The notes under the pieces were generated by a model that had not been told where the DNA came from, ran no database searches, and saw nothing but the letters and a program-made list of their open reading frames with translations. Source: Polyangiaceae bacterium (GTDB lineage: Bacteria > Myxococcota_A > Polyangia > Polyangiales > Polyangiaceae). Taken from it: DNA of 64,000 bases. The stretch's first letter is position 1, and each line of letters opens with the position of its first letter. Positions 32,971 through 42,400 of the stretch are shown here, one piece after another. The translations under genes and the position numbers were made by a program. The DNA lies in NCBI GenBank assembly GCA_013361525.1, contig JABFXY010000084.1, positions 1-64,000 on the forward strand, written 5' to 3'.

Positions 32971-35247
32971 TCAGGTCAGGCCGCTTCGCCGGCGAACGAC
33001 CCAATGCGCGCCGATGAGCGCGGCACCGAGCGTCGTCCAAATCCAAGCGGGCATGATCGGCGAAGTCTTTCGCTGCGTGCTGATCAACATCGCCTCGGGG
33101 AACTTGATCTTGTCGAGCTCGTTCGGACCGACCGCGATGCCACCCGTCGCTTTCGCGATGGCTGCGAGGCGCGTCGAGTCCGGGCGCGAGTCCGCCCATT
33201 CGTCGCCGCCTTCTTCGCAGGCGAAGTCGCGTCGTGTCGCCGGCGTGAGGTTGTCGTCGGGTTTGGGCGATCCGTCTCCGCCTGCGTTCGCCGGGACGAG
33301 CTGCACGCTCGCGGCATAGCCGCCGGCGTCGAGAGGCGGCAGCTCGACCGTCGCTGCGGTACCGTCGGGCAGAATCGGCACCGACCCATCGAAGACCTCT
33401 TTGCCGGTGCCGAGCTGCATCACGGTCAGCTTCCCCTCTCCTTCGTGACCGGGAAGCGGCGCGATCCTGAGCGTCGAGGGCTCACCGGCGACGCAGCCGT
33501 GTGGGAAGTCGAGCGCAGTCGACTCGAACCGCGGGTCGCGCATCAACCAGCCGAGCAGACCATCCCAGAGCGCTCCGTAACCGCGACCTGCGCGCTCCGC
33601 GGCGAACGTGCCGAACAGAAGCCGGTGTGTGCCGTCGACGGTGAGCGCGATCGTCCGGCCGGTGCCGTATTCACCGAGCGCGAGCACCGGCATCTTCGCT
33701 TCGTCGCCGAGGGTCGGGTGGGTGAGGAGGACCGTGGCGCCCGGGTTCGCGGCGCCGACGATGTTGGTGCCCGGCATGTCGGGGAACGTGTCGCCGATGA
33801 TCTCTCGAAGCGGCGCGAGCACCGGCGCGACCCGTCCCGCAGGCGTGATTTGCGGCGTGAAGAGGCCGAGATCGACGCCGTTCTCCGCCTGTGACGGCTC
33901 GAGCTTCACCGGCAACGCGCGCGCGAGCGGCGTGCCTGCGTACATCCCGGGGCCGAACGCGTCGGGGCCGCCGACCATGATGAGACCACCGCCGGTTTTC
34001 ACGTAGTCGGCAAGGTTCTCGAGGTGTTTGGTGAGGCCGTACGTCGCCGCGTTGAAGTCTTGGAGGACGACGGCATCGAAGCTCGGAAGGTGCGTCGTGA
34101 AGAGCTCGTCGACGGGGAACGGGATCAACGCGAGGTCGCTCGACGGAGCGCCGACCGTGTCGGTGGGCGTACGAAGGATGAAAAACGCGACCACGTCGAC
34201 GGACTCGTCGCCTTTCAGCCACGTGCGCATCGCCCGGACGTCGTAGGTGGGGCGCCCCGCGATGTGCAGGACGCGGACGCGGTCACGCGCGACGTCGAGC
34301 GTCAGATAGCGCTTGTCGTTGGCGTGCACTTTGTCGCCCGAGGGCGCGTCGATCTGCACTTCGATGACGCGCGGGCCGGCTCGATGGAGGGTGAGCGACA
34401 GCTCGATCGAGCGCGATTCGTCCCCTGCACCTGCGAGATCCACCTCACCTTGGGCGATCGGCTGCGCGGGGTTTTCGTCGGCGAGCTCGCGAAGCGCCAC
34501 CGGCACGCGACCACATCGAAGGCCACCGGAGCAACCGACGTCGATGCGAATCGAAAAAGGTTGGTGCGCGACCGCCGCGCCCGCGAGGCGAACTGCGCGA
34601 ATGCTCGCATCGGCCGGCGCCGACGTCGCCGTCGATACCGTGTGAACCGGAACACCGAGGCTGCCGAGGCCGAGGTTCTGCGCGTCGCCGGCGTGGTCCG
34701 CGGCTGGTCGATCGAGCACGCCGTCCGACACGACGACGATCGCAGTGGGAGGCTCGTCGGCGCTGTCGGCAATCGATCCGAGCGCTGCGACGAGATCCGA
34801 GTGAGCGCCGAGGGGTCGGCCGTCGTCGGTCGACAGCGCATCGAGCGTGATCGGCACCGCCGGCCCTTCGGCGAAGGTCGCGTACGCGTAACGAACGTCG
34901 CCGCCTCTTCCGGCGAGGGTCGCGATGGCTTCGTCCCGCACCGCGCGACGCGTTTTGGATCCGTCGCCTTCGGGCAGCAGCATCGATCGCGACCCATCTG
35001 CAACGACGAGAACACGCGGCCCGACCGACAGGCCCGACGCCTCCACCGAAACGGGACGCAACACGGCGCCGACGAGCACGATGGTCGCGATGATCCCCGT
35101 CAGCGCGACGAAGAACGGCCGCTTTCCTCCGCCTCGTGTGCGTCGCAGCTCGAACAGGAGAAGCAGGATGGTGACGACGCCGAACGCGACCGCGACGATC
35201 GTCCCGACGGTCCCGAGGTCCGCCGACGGCGCAATGGTGCGCGTCAC
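32971..35247 (-). CDS. Membrane VWA protein with glutamine-amidotransferase-like domain
   Basis: 758 residues. Two membrane spans lie at about 14-35 and 46-65. A von Willebrand A domain starts near 75, with the metal-site motif DGSRS (VLVVADGSRSML) and VVVSDGVLD. A beta-sandwich stretch follows at about 205-310, then a class-I-amidotransferase-like Rossmann region near 330-500 (VRVLHIAGRPTYDVRAMRTW, then GGGLIMVGGPDAFGPG), as in the family of large bacterial membrane proteins near MoxR/BatA clusters. A last span lies near 725-745. The start is GTG. It is the last gene of a lipoprotein-DUF4159-VWA operon (13-base gap). The role is unknown; relatives are linked to envelope or stress functions. 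Confidence 0.82.
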   Translation of the reverse strand: MTRTIAPSADLGTVGTIVAVAFGVVTILLLLFELRRTRGGGKRPFFVALTGIIATIVLVGAVLRPVSVEASGLSVGPRVLVVADGSRSMLLPEGDGSKTRRAVRDEAIATLAGRGGDVRYAYATFAEGPAVPITLDALSTDDGRPLGAHSDLVAALGSIADSADEPPTAIVVVSDGVLDRPAADHAGDAQNLGLGSLGVPVHTVSTATSAPADASIRAVRLAGAAVAHQPFSIRIDVGCSGGLRCGRVPVALRELADENPAQPIAQGEVDLAGAGDESRSIELSLTLHRAGPRVIEVQIDAPSGDKVHANDKRYLTLDVARDRVRVLHIAGRPTYDVRAMRTWLKGDESVDVVAFFILRTPTDTVGAPSSDLALIPFPVDELFTTHLPSFDAVVLQDFNAATYGLTKHLENLADYVKTGGGLIMVGGPDAFGPGMYAGTPLARALPVKLEPSQAENGVDLGLFTPQITPAGRVAPVLAPLREIIGDTFPDMPGTNIVGAANPGATVLLTHPTLGDEAKMPVLALGEYGTGRTIALTVDGTHRLLFGTFAAERAGRGYGALWDGLLGWLMRDPRFESTALDFPHGCVAGEPSTLRIAPLPGHEGEGKLTVMQLGTGKEVFDGSVPILPDGTAATVELPPLDAGGYAASVQLVPANAGGDGSPKPDDNLTPATRRDFACEEGGDEWADSRPDSTRLAAIAKATGGIAVGPNELDKIKFPEAMLISTQRKTSPIMPAWIWTTLGAALIGAHWVVRRRSGLT

Positions 35248-35260
35248 GAGCGCACCTCCG

Positions 35261-36028
35261 TCACTTTCCTCCGCGTCGCCGCATGATGTGCTCGGCGTGG
35301 ACTTGATCGTCCTTGTAGTTCGAGCAGAGCACGTACATCGCGACGTTCACGCAAAGACGAATCGCGAGCTCGCGCTGCGCCTCCCCTCCCGGAGAGACGT
35401 CGAGGCTGTTCACACCGGCGGAGTCGATCGCGAGCGCGCCGAGCACGTCGTGGCTCGTATAGATCACCTGAACCGCGCCGGCTCGAACGACGACGTCGAG
35501 CTTCGTCGGGCCCTGCACCCGACCGGCCGCGCGCTTCAGGAGATAGAAGGAGCGAAACAGCACGTGCTCGGTCCCGACGGAGAGCGGGCTGTTTTCAGGA
35601 AGAACGCGCGCGATCTCGCGGCGCGCGGATTTGCCGAAGACGCCCGTATCGGGGCTGAAATCGTCGACGAAGAGGATGCCCCCGAGTGAAAAGAACTGCT
35701 TCAGGACGCCGATCTCTTTCGAGGTGAGCGCGGGCGCCTCCGCCGCTCCGCCCCAGATCACGAACGGCTCGGCGAGCAGCTCCTTTTCGTCGGCGTGCAC
35801 GATCGTCGGTTGCACGCGTGAGGGCGCGCTGGTGCGGCGCGCGAGCTCGTCGGCCCAACGTCCCGGCGCGCGCGCGCGGACGCCTTCCCATTTTGCGTCG
35901 CCGGTGAGCAGGATCCGCGGGTTGAACGCACCTTCTTCACCGAAGGCGTGCGCGGATCGCGGAAGCATCGCGAGCGCGGCCGTCGCGAGCCCACCCGAGA
36001 GGAGCGCGCGGCGGGTGGTCGCGCTCAA
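35261..36028 (-). CDS. DUF4159 protein with Tat-like signal
   Basis: 255 residues. The N-terminus TTRRALLSGGLATAALAMLP is a twin-arginine-type signal, cleaved near SAHA. The mature part is a DUF4159 domain: FNPRILLTGDAKWEGV, then LFVDDFSPDTGVFGKSARRE, where the D-D-F-S stretch is conserved, and LPENSPLSVGTEHVLFRSFY. DUF4159 proteins have an amidotransferase-like fold and are regularly found beside VWA and BatA-type genes, as here. The start is TTG at 36028, overlapping the stop of the upstream lipoprotein gene (TTGA). Tat export would mean that it folds, perhaps with a cofactor, before export. Confidence 0.85.
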   Translation of the reverse strand: MSATTRRALLSGGLATAALAMLPRSAHAFGEEGAFNPRILLTGDAKWEGVRARAPGRWADELARRTSAPSRVQPTIVHADEKELLAEPFVIWGGAAEAPALTSKEIGVLKQFFSLGGILFVDDFSPDTGVFGKSARREIARVLPENSPLSVGTEHVLFRSFYLLKRAAGRVQGPTKLDVVVRAGAVQVIYTSHDVLGALAIDSAGVNSLDVSPGGEAQRELAIRLCVNVAMYVLCSNYKDDQVHAEHIMRRRGGK

Positions 36029-36669
36029 TCGAAGTCCTCCACGTGCCAGACCCCGCCTTCGCGCCGCAGGCGGACGAGGTGGCCACCCGGGACGTTCACG
36101 ACGGCGGTATCGCCGGTCACCTCGACATCGAGCCCGTCCGGCTCTTCGAGACCTTCGACGAGCGACCGCATGTCCTCCTCGAGCGCGGCGCGTGTGCGCG
36201 GAGACAAAACGCGAATCAGACCGGCATAGCTTCGACGAGCGAGGACGCGGCGCAGCTGATGGAGCGCCTGCACGGGACTGCGTGCCTCGGCGGGCAGCGC
36301 GTCTGCGGCGCTGAGGCGATATTCGCCATCCTCCACCGCCAGCGCGGCTTCCTCGCCGTCGCCGTACTTCACCGTCGCCTCCGTTTTGAAGCGCACGCCC
36401 GCGGCATCCAGCTGTTTTGCTTGATCCGCGAGCTCGTGTTTCTCCTCGGAGACCATCGCGCGCACCTCTGCGAGGGTGTAGCGCTTCTTTCCCTGTTCGC
36501 TCAGCATTTCGTAGAGCGCTTCAGCGTCCCCACGTGCGGCCGCCTGTGCGTAAGCCGCCGCTGCGTCTTTGGGATCCGGGACGTTGGCGCCCGCACATCC
36601 GAGCCCGAGCGTGATCAGCGCGATGCCCGGGGCGAGGGACCAACGGGCGAGGACAAGACGTTCGGTCAT
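36025..36669 (-). CDS. Lipoprotein, first gene of the VWA operon
   Basis: A 214-residue lipoprotein with the lipobox LGLGC (Cys25). Mature residues about 35-95 read AAAAYAQAAARGDAEALYEML, typical of NTF2/SnoaL-like or DUF4878-type helices that count repeats of a small cone fold. A second similar half begins near 130 (PVQALHQLRRVLARRSYAGL) and ends in VVNVPGGHLVRLRREGGVW. The protein may therefore be two NTF2-like halves. The function is unknown. It is coupled to the DUF4159 gene by an overlapping TTGA, so the three genes form one operon. Confidence 0.75.
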   Translation of the reverse strand: MTERLVLARWSLAPGIALITLGLGCAGANVPDPKDAAAAYAQAAARGDAEALYEMLSEQGKKRYTLAEVRAMVSEEKHELADQAKQLDAAGVRFKTEATVKYGDGEEAALAVEDGEYRLSAADALPAEARSPVQALHQLRRVLARRSYAGLIRVLSPRTRAALEEDMRSLVEGLEEPDGLDVEVTGDTAVVNVPGGHLVRLRREGGVWHVEDFD

Positions 36670-36708
36670 GGAGAGTCTCTGCGCTCCGATCCTAGCTCAC
36701 CCCAGCGA

Positions 36709-38316
36709 TCATCCGCGGCTCGCGGCCGCCGACCACTGCCGGACGCTCTCGATGGGATCGACGATGCGGACGTCGATCCCGAGCGACTCGCGCAGCATCC
36801 CGCTCTTCGCCCGAACCGTCCACTCTTCGAGGGCGCGCGCGTGGTTGCCTTCGACGTCGAGGAGCAGGACCCCACCCTCGATCCGCGCGGACACCTTCGA
36901 GACGACCTGGCGGTGCTCGCGATCGAGAGCATCGGCGAGCCGCAGGATCGACGCCATCATCTTCACCTTGGTGCGCCCTTCGCGCGACAACGCGCGGAAG
37001 TTCTCGTGGTCGAGCGCCGGCGGGCTCTTGCGGTGGTAGCGGGCGACGTTGGCGACGAGCTCTCGCTCCGAGGGGGTGAGGCCCATGATGTCGCTGTGCG
37101 CGATGATGTAATAGCTGTGCTTGTGGTGGCCTTCGTAGCGAACGAAGTCCCCGATGTCGTGGAGCAAGCCCGCCGCGAGGAGAAGAACGCGGTCGCGCGG
37201 CTCGAGGCCGTGCATCTTCGACAGGTCGTCGAAGAGCGACATGCAGAAGTCGGCCACGACCCGGCCGTGCGCTTCGTCGAAGTGGTAACGCTGGCCGAGC
37301 CGGACGCAGGCGTCGCGAACGCTGGCGGCCTCGGAGCTGAAGTCGCGCGGAACGAAATGCAGCGTCGCGAGGTCGACGAGCACGCCTTCTTTCAACCCGA
37401 CGCCCGGCGCGAGGATCGTCTCGGTCCCGAGCCGGTCGGTGATGTACGTGAGGATCTTCGTCGCGGGGACGATGGTGTCGGCGCGGTCGGGCCGCAGCGA
37501 GTAGCGCTGGATTCGCTCCTCGACGTTGAGGGAGCACAGCTCTTCGCAGAGGCGATTCATCGCAGCGACCTCGATGCCGCGGCTCTCCGGGAAGGCCTGC
37601 GGCAGCGGCGCTAGATCCGCGAGCGTTTCGATGTTGCCCCCCGTCGCGATGACCGCGTCGATCTTCTCCTCGGCGGCTTCTTTCAGAGCGCGGACGGCCT
37701 CGGCCGAGACACGTTGAATGTACTCCTCGAGAAGCAGGCGGCGGACTTCGTCGATGCGCCCGCCGCCCTCCAAAAAGGCTTCGATCAGGCGGACCGTCCC
37801 GACCGGGAGCGAGCGGGAGAAGACCGCCTGCAAATCCTTCATGACGGTGATCTCGGTCGAGCCGCCGCCGATATCGATCAAGACGGCGGTCTTGCCTTCG
37901 AGGTTCAGTCGCTCGCGAACGGCGATCTGCACGAGGCGCGCTTCCTCGACGCCTTCGATGACCTCGACGTGGACGCCGGCTTCGCGCTCGGCTCGCTCGA
38001 CGAAGACATCGGCGTTCTTCGCTTCGCGGCATGCGCTCGTCGCGACTGCGCGGTAGCGCTCCACTTTGACGTCGTCCATCGTCGCGCGGAACGACCGAAG
38101 CGCGTCGCAGGCCTGCGCGATCATCGTCGGCTCGATGCGTCCGCGGGTGAAGACGTCGTGTCCCAGGCGGACGGGGACGCGGTCCGCGGTCACTTCGCGG
38201 AACGGTCGAAACCGGACGCCGCGCGTTCCGTTTCGCACCGGCTCGGGTGCGTCCACATCCACGATACGAAGGCGTATCGCGTTGGATCCAATGTCGATCG
38301 CGCCTAGCCGCGCCAT
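36709..38316 (-). CDS. Ppx/GppA phosphatase with C-terminal HD domain
   Basis: A 535-residue exopolyphosphatase/guanosine-pentaphosphatase. The sugar-kinase-fold N-terminus opens with LGAIDIGSNAIRLRIVDVD. The second phosphate loop is IDIGGGSTEI (near 148), with the catalytic glutamate expected around EGVEEARL (near 121). An HD-type C-terminal half contains LLAAGLLHDIGDFVRYEGHH (near 385) and HSYYIIAHSD, as in full-length Ppx. It could degrade polyphosphate or pppGpp; sequence alone cannot decide. The ATG at 38316 is at the family start, and the longer open frame upstream is a shadow. It is divergent from a small membrane protein gene with only about 30-48 bases between the starts. Confidence 0.88.
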   Translation of the reverse strand: MARLGAIDIGSNAIRLRIVDVDAPEPVRNGTRGVRFRPFREVTADRVPVRLGHDVFTRGRIEPTMIAQACDALRSFRATMDDVKVERYRAVATSACREAKNADVFVERAEREAGVHVEVIEGVEEARLVQIAVRERLNLEGKTAVLIDIGGGSTEITVMKDLQAVFSRSLPVGTVRLIEAFLEGGGRIDEVRRLLLEEYIQRVSAEAVRALKEAAEEKIDAVIATGGNIETLADLAPLPQAFPESRGIEVAAMNRLCEELCSLNVEERIQRYSLRPDRADTIVPATKILTYITDRLGTETILAPGVGLKEGVLVDLATLHFVPRDFSSEAASVRDACVRLGQRYHFDEAHGRVVADFCMSLFDDLSKMHGLEPRDRVLLLAAGLLHDIGDFVRYEGHHKHSYYIIAHSDIMGLTPSERELVANVARYHRKSPPALDHENFRALSREGRTKVKMMASILRLADALDREHRQVVSKVSARIEGGVLLLDVEGNHARALEEWTVRAKSGMLRESLGIDVRIVDPIESVRQWSAAASRG

Positions 38317-38364
38317 GAGGCGACTACGTAGCGTGGGTCTTCTACGTTGGCTACTCTGTCGTCC

Positions 38365-38865
38365 GTGACGGATCCGCGACGGTCGGACGAGGACGAGCAA
38401 GCGTCCGCAACGGAAGAGCCTCGGCGCCGCAAGCGCAAGAAGAAGAACCGGCCGCGAGAAGGCGCCGAGGGCGAATCCAAGCGAGAGGCGAGCACCGAAG
38501 GCGCACCCGCGCGTGCCGTCGTCGAGCCCGCGGCGAATCGACCGGCCGATAGCGGCCCAGGCCGAGCGTTGCTCTTCGCCGGCGCCGTCCTCGGCTCGAT
38601 GGTGCTCTACGTTGCGAACACGCTCGGCGACGGCCGACGGTCGTTCGCCCTGCTCGCCGTGAGCATCGCGGGCTTCGCGTTCGGGACCGCGTCGCGCATC
38701 GACCCGCACAAGATCCTGATCGGCGCGGGCGGGCTCGCGGTGATCGGCATCGCCATCGCGGCGACGAGCCCCTCCCCCATCGGGGTCGCCTGCGCCGTCG
38801 CCGGAGGTTTCACCCTCGCCGGGGGCATCCACCGCTTCGGACGCCTCGGCCCGGCCGAGGCTTGA
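38365..38865 (+). CDS. Small membrane protein with basic N-terminus
   Basis: About 166 residues. The first 70 are charged and low in complexity (RRRKRKKKNRPREGAEGE), followed by about four hydrophobic segments between 75 and 160 (ALLFAGAVLGSMVLYVANTL, AVSIAGFAFGTA, GGLAVIGIAIAAT, GVACAVAGGFTLAGG). No family is recognised. GTG at 38365 is taken as the start; TTG at 38347 would add six residues. It is divergent from the Ppx gene. The basic cytoplasmic tail may bind nucleic acid or phospholipid, which is a guess. Confidence 0.65.
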   Translation: MTDPRRSDEDEQASATEEPRRRKRKKKNRPREGAEGESKREASTEGAPARAVVEPAANRPADSGPGRALLFAGAVLGSMVLYVANTLGDGRRSFALLAVSIAGFAFGTASRIDPHKILIGAGGLAVIGIAIAATSPSPIGVACAVAGGFTLAGGIHRFGRLGPAEA

Positions 38866-38925
38866 TCGCGGTGGTTGGTCAGTCGTGTTGACGTAGGGTC
38901 GCGCGCGATCCAGCATCCGCGCCCC

Positions 38926-39087
38926 ATGAACCGCCCCGCCCGCAAGCTGAAGCACCTGGAAGAGAAATTGGCCGCCAAAGAAGGCCGCAAGAACGCCAAC
39001 GAGGGCACCAAGGCGCGCACCGGCGCAAAGTTGAAGCGCTGGAAGAAGAGCGTCGCCGCTTACAAGCCGCTCGTCGCGCAGGAGTAA
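38926..39087 (+). CDS. Small basic protein (53 residues)
   Basis: MNRPARKLKHLEEKLAAKEG starts a highly charged, helical 53-residue peptide with many Lys and Ala. The spacing of Leu and Ala suggests one long helix. The ATG at 38926 is the first in frame after a 60-base gap, and a TAA closes it. Codon use looks like that of the neighbours. It might be a small nucleic-acid-binding or ribosome-associated peptide, but there is no family evidence, and it could be a chance open frame. Confidence 0.45.
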   Translation: MNRPARKLKHLEEKLAAKEGRKNANEGTKARTGAKLKRWKKSVAAYKPLVAQE

Positions 39088-39405
39088 TTAATAAGTCCGC
39101 ACGCCTTGGCCCCCAAATCCGCCGACAAGCGTCGGCTGCTGGCCCGTGCGGACAAGTCGTCTCGATGCTTCCAGCACGCGGAACGCGTGCGTTGCTCCAA
39201 GTTCGATGTAACGAAGCAGTGTTGCTCGGTGCTCGGGTGTCCGCCCGAGGACGACGACAGAAACACCGCTGTTGGGACTCGAAGTCTGCCCCAAAGGGGG
39301 CTATGAAAACGGACGCAGGCGACGAGGCTTCGGGCTTCGTCGTCGGCCCGCGCACGTGTCTGCGGGCCACCACCAGCCCTCCTGCGAATCGAGGGCGATC
39401 AAGCC
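39088..39405 (+). promoter_or_regulatory. Structured 318-base leader upstream of sucA
   Basis: No gene is supported here. The region carries nested stems: an outer 9-bp pair GTCCGCACG/CGTGCGGAC (39095-39103 with 39145-39153) encloses the 6-bp stem GCCGAC-AAGC-GTCGGC (39121-39136). GCACGC/GCGTGC (39174-39190) and CTCGGG/CCCGAG (39232-39249) follow. Four clean stems within 155 bases, with small loops, suggest a structured 5' leader or a small RNA. AT-rich TAATTAATAA stands at its start. A short frame at 39106-39306 was considered but is not convincing. Confidence 0.45.
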
Positions 39406-42400
39406 ATGGCCGACCTCAATTTCGGAATCAACGCGGGGCTCGTCGAAGAGCTCTACGCCCAATATCTCGATAACCCCGAGTCCGTCGACCCGAGCTGGCG
39501 CTCGTTCTTCGACGAGCGAATGGGGACGCGCAGGGTGCTGCCCAGCGCGTGGATGTACGGACCGCAGGCCGGAAAGGCCGCGATGCAGCTCACCGCCGAG
39601 ACGAAGGCGGAGGTTGTCCCGACCACGATTCCCTCCTCCGCGGGAACGAACGGCGTCGCCACCACGACGAACGGCCCGACGCCAGCCGCGAAGACGGGCA
39701 ACGGATCGAACGGATCGGCGCGTGCGCACCAAGCCGCCGTTCAGGCGCACGCCGTCGCCACCGAGGCCGCGGCTCTCGCCGTCGAGAGGGCGTTCGATGC
39801 GACGACGCTCCCGACCTTCGCACCGCAAGTCTTGTCGATCGCGCCGACTTCGACGATGCCGGACACCGGCGGGTCGCTCGCGCAAGCCGCCGTACAGGCG
39901 CGCGTCTTCCAGCTCCTCAACGCATACCGCGTTCGCGGCCACCTCTACGCGAGGGTGAACCCGCTCGAAGAGGGCGACATCCAGCCCGCGACCTTCCCGG
40001 ATCGCGAAAAGACGGAGCTCGATCTCCGCAACTTCGGGCTGAGCCATGCCGACTTCGACTTGGACGTGCCGACGGTCGACATGCCCGGCCCGTCGTCGAT
40101 CAAGCTGAAGGATCTCGTTCAGCGTTTGGAAGAGACGTACTGCCGCTTCATCGGCGTCGAGTACACGCACATCGAAGACAGAACGGCGCGCGTCTGGCTG
40201 CGCGAGCGGATGGAGGCGACGCACAACCGCCTTCAGATGAGCAAAGAGCAGCAGCTCCGAATCCTCACGAAGCTCACCGAGGCCGAGGTCTTCGAACAGT
40301 TCATCCACGGCTCGTACGGCGCGGGAACCAAGCGCTTCTCCCTCGAAGGCGCAGAGAGCGTCGTGAGCCTCCTCGACCTGCTCGTCGAGCGTTCGGCCGA
40401 CGAAGGCGTCGAAGAAGTCGTTCTCGGCATGGCACACCGCGGCCGGCTCAACGTCCTCGTCAACATCATGGACAAGAGCCTGCGCGAGATCTTCGCGGCG
40501 TTCGAAGACGCCGACGGCCAGGCCAACCTCGGGCGCGGCGACGTGAAGTACCACCTCGGCTTCTCGACCGACCGCACCAGCGCTTCGAACAAGAAGATCC
40601 ACCTCACGCTCACGTTCAACCCGAGCCATCTCGAGTTCGTGAACCCCGTCGTCGAGGGCCGCGTCCGCGCGAAGCAGGATCGGCGGCAGGGTCGCAACGG
40701 CGCGATGTCGACGCTCGATCGCGACACGATGCGCCGGGTGATGCCGTTGCTCATTCACGGCGACGCCGCGTTCATCGGCCAGGGCATCGTCCCCGAGACG
40801 CTCAACCTGTGCGGTCTCGAGGGCTACAAGACCGGCGGCACGATCCACCTCATCGTAAACAACCAGGTCGGCTTCACGACCGATCCGCTCGACAGCCGTT
40901 CGACGCGCTACGCGAGCGACATCACGCGCATGCTGAAGGTCCCCGTCTTCCACGTGAACGGCGAGGATCCGGAGGCGGTCGCGCAGGTCGCGCAGCTCGC
41001 GATCGAGTACCGCCAGCGGTTCCAGCAGGACGTCGTCATCGACATGTACTGCTACCGCAAATACGGCCACAACGAGGGCGACGAGCCCCGGTACACGCAG
41101 CCGCGGATGTACCACCTGATCGACAAGAAGCCGACGGTCCGTCGGATGTACATCGATCACCTCCTCGGCCTCGGCCACATCACCGAGGACATCGCCGAGC
41201 GCTGCGCGAAGGACGTTCGCGACCGCCTCGAGCACGCGTTCCGCGAGGTGAAGGAGAAGGGCTGCGTCCCCGGTAAATACTGGATGGGCGGCGTCTGGGC
41301 TCCGTACCGCGGCGGTCGCGACGTCGACACGCCCGAGGTCCCGACCTGCGTCTCGAAGGAGCGGCTGGCCGCGATCTCCGAAGGGCTGCTCACGCTTCCG
41401 AGCGGCTTCAAGGTTCACCCGAAGGTCATGCCGATCCTCCGCGGGCGTCACGACAAGCTCGTGAGCGGCGAGCCCTTCGACTGGGGCACCGCGGAGGCGC
41501 TCGCCTACGGCACGCTCCTCGACGAGGGCTACCCGGTCCGCATCAGCGGCCAGGACGTACGGCGCGGCACCTTCAGCCATCGCCACGCGGTCCTCTTCGA
41601 CAGCGACACGGGGCTGCCGCACGCGCCGCACGCCGCGCTCTGCCGCGGTCGCGCACGGTTCGACGTGTTCAACAGCCCGCTATCGGAGGCCGGCGTCCTC
41701 GGCTTCGAGTTCGGCTACAGCCTCGACTACCCGGACGCGCTCATCATGTGGGAAGCGCAGTTCGGCGACTTCCTCAACGGCGCGCAGGTCATCGTCGATC
41801 AGTTCCTCACGTCGAGCGAAGACAAGTGGCACCGCCTGAGCGGCCTCGTTCTGCTCCTGCCCCACGGCTACGAAGGCCAAGGGCCGGAGCATTCGAGCGC
41901 GCGCCTCGAGCGGTTCCTCTCGAACAGCGCCGAGGACAACATCCAGGTCTGCAACCTCACGACCCCTGCGCAGCTCTTCCACGTGCTGCGCAGGCAAGTT
42001 CTCCGACCGTGGCGCAAGCCGCTCGCGATCATGACGCCGAAGAGCCTGCTTCGCGTCGCTGCGACCTCGAAGGGCGCACATCGCCCGGTGTCGACGATCA
42101 CGGATCTCACGACCGGATCGTTCCAACGCATCATCCCCGACACGGTCGGCACCGAGCCGTCGAAGGTCCGCAAGGTCCTCCTCTGCAGCGGCAAGGTCTA
42201 CTACGACCTCGCGGTCGAACGCGAAGCGCGACAGCTCACGGACATCGCGATCATTCGCGTCGAGCAGCTCTACCCGCTCGGCGAGGAGATCGTGAACATC
42301 CTCGCGCCCTACAAGGACGGCACGCCGCTCGTCTGGGTCCAGGAAGAGCCGCAGAACTTCGGCGCTTGGTACTTCATCAACGCGAAGCTCCCCGCGATGA

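Noticed and set aside
39106..39306. 66-residue frame before sucA with four cysteines
   Set aside because: It overlaps a strongly stem-forming region, has a non-ATG start and no family similarity.
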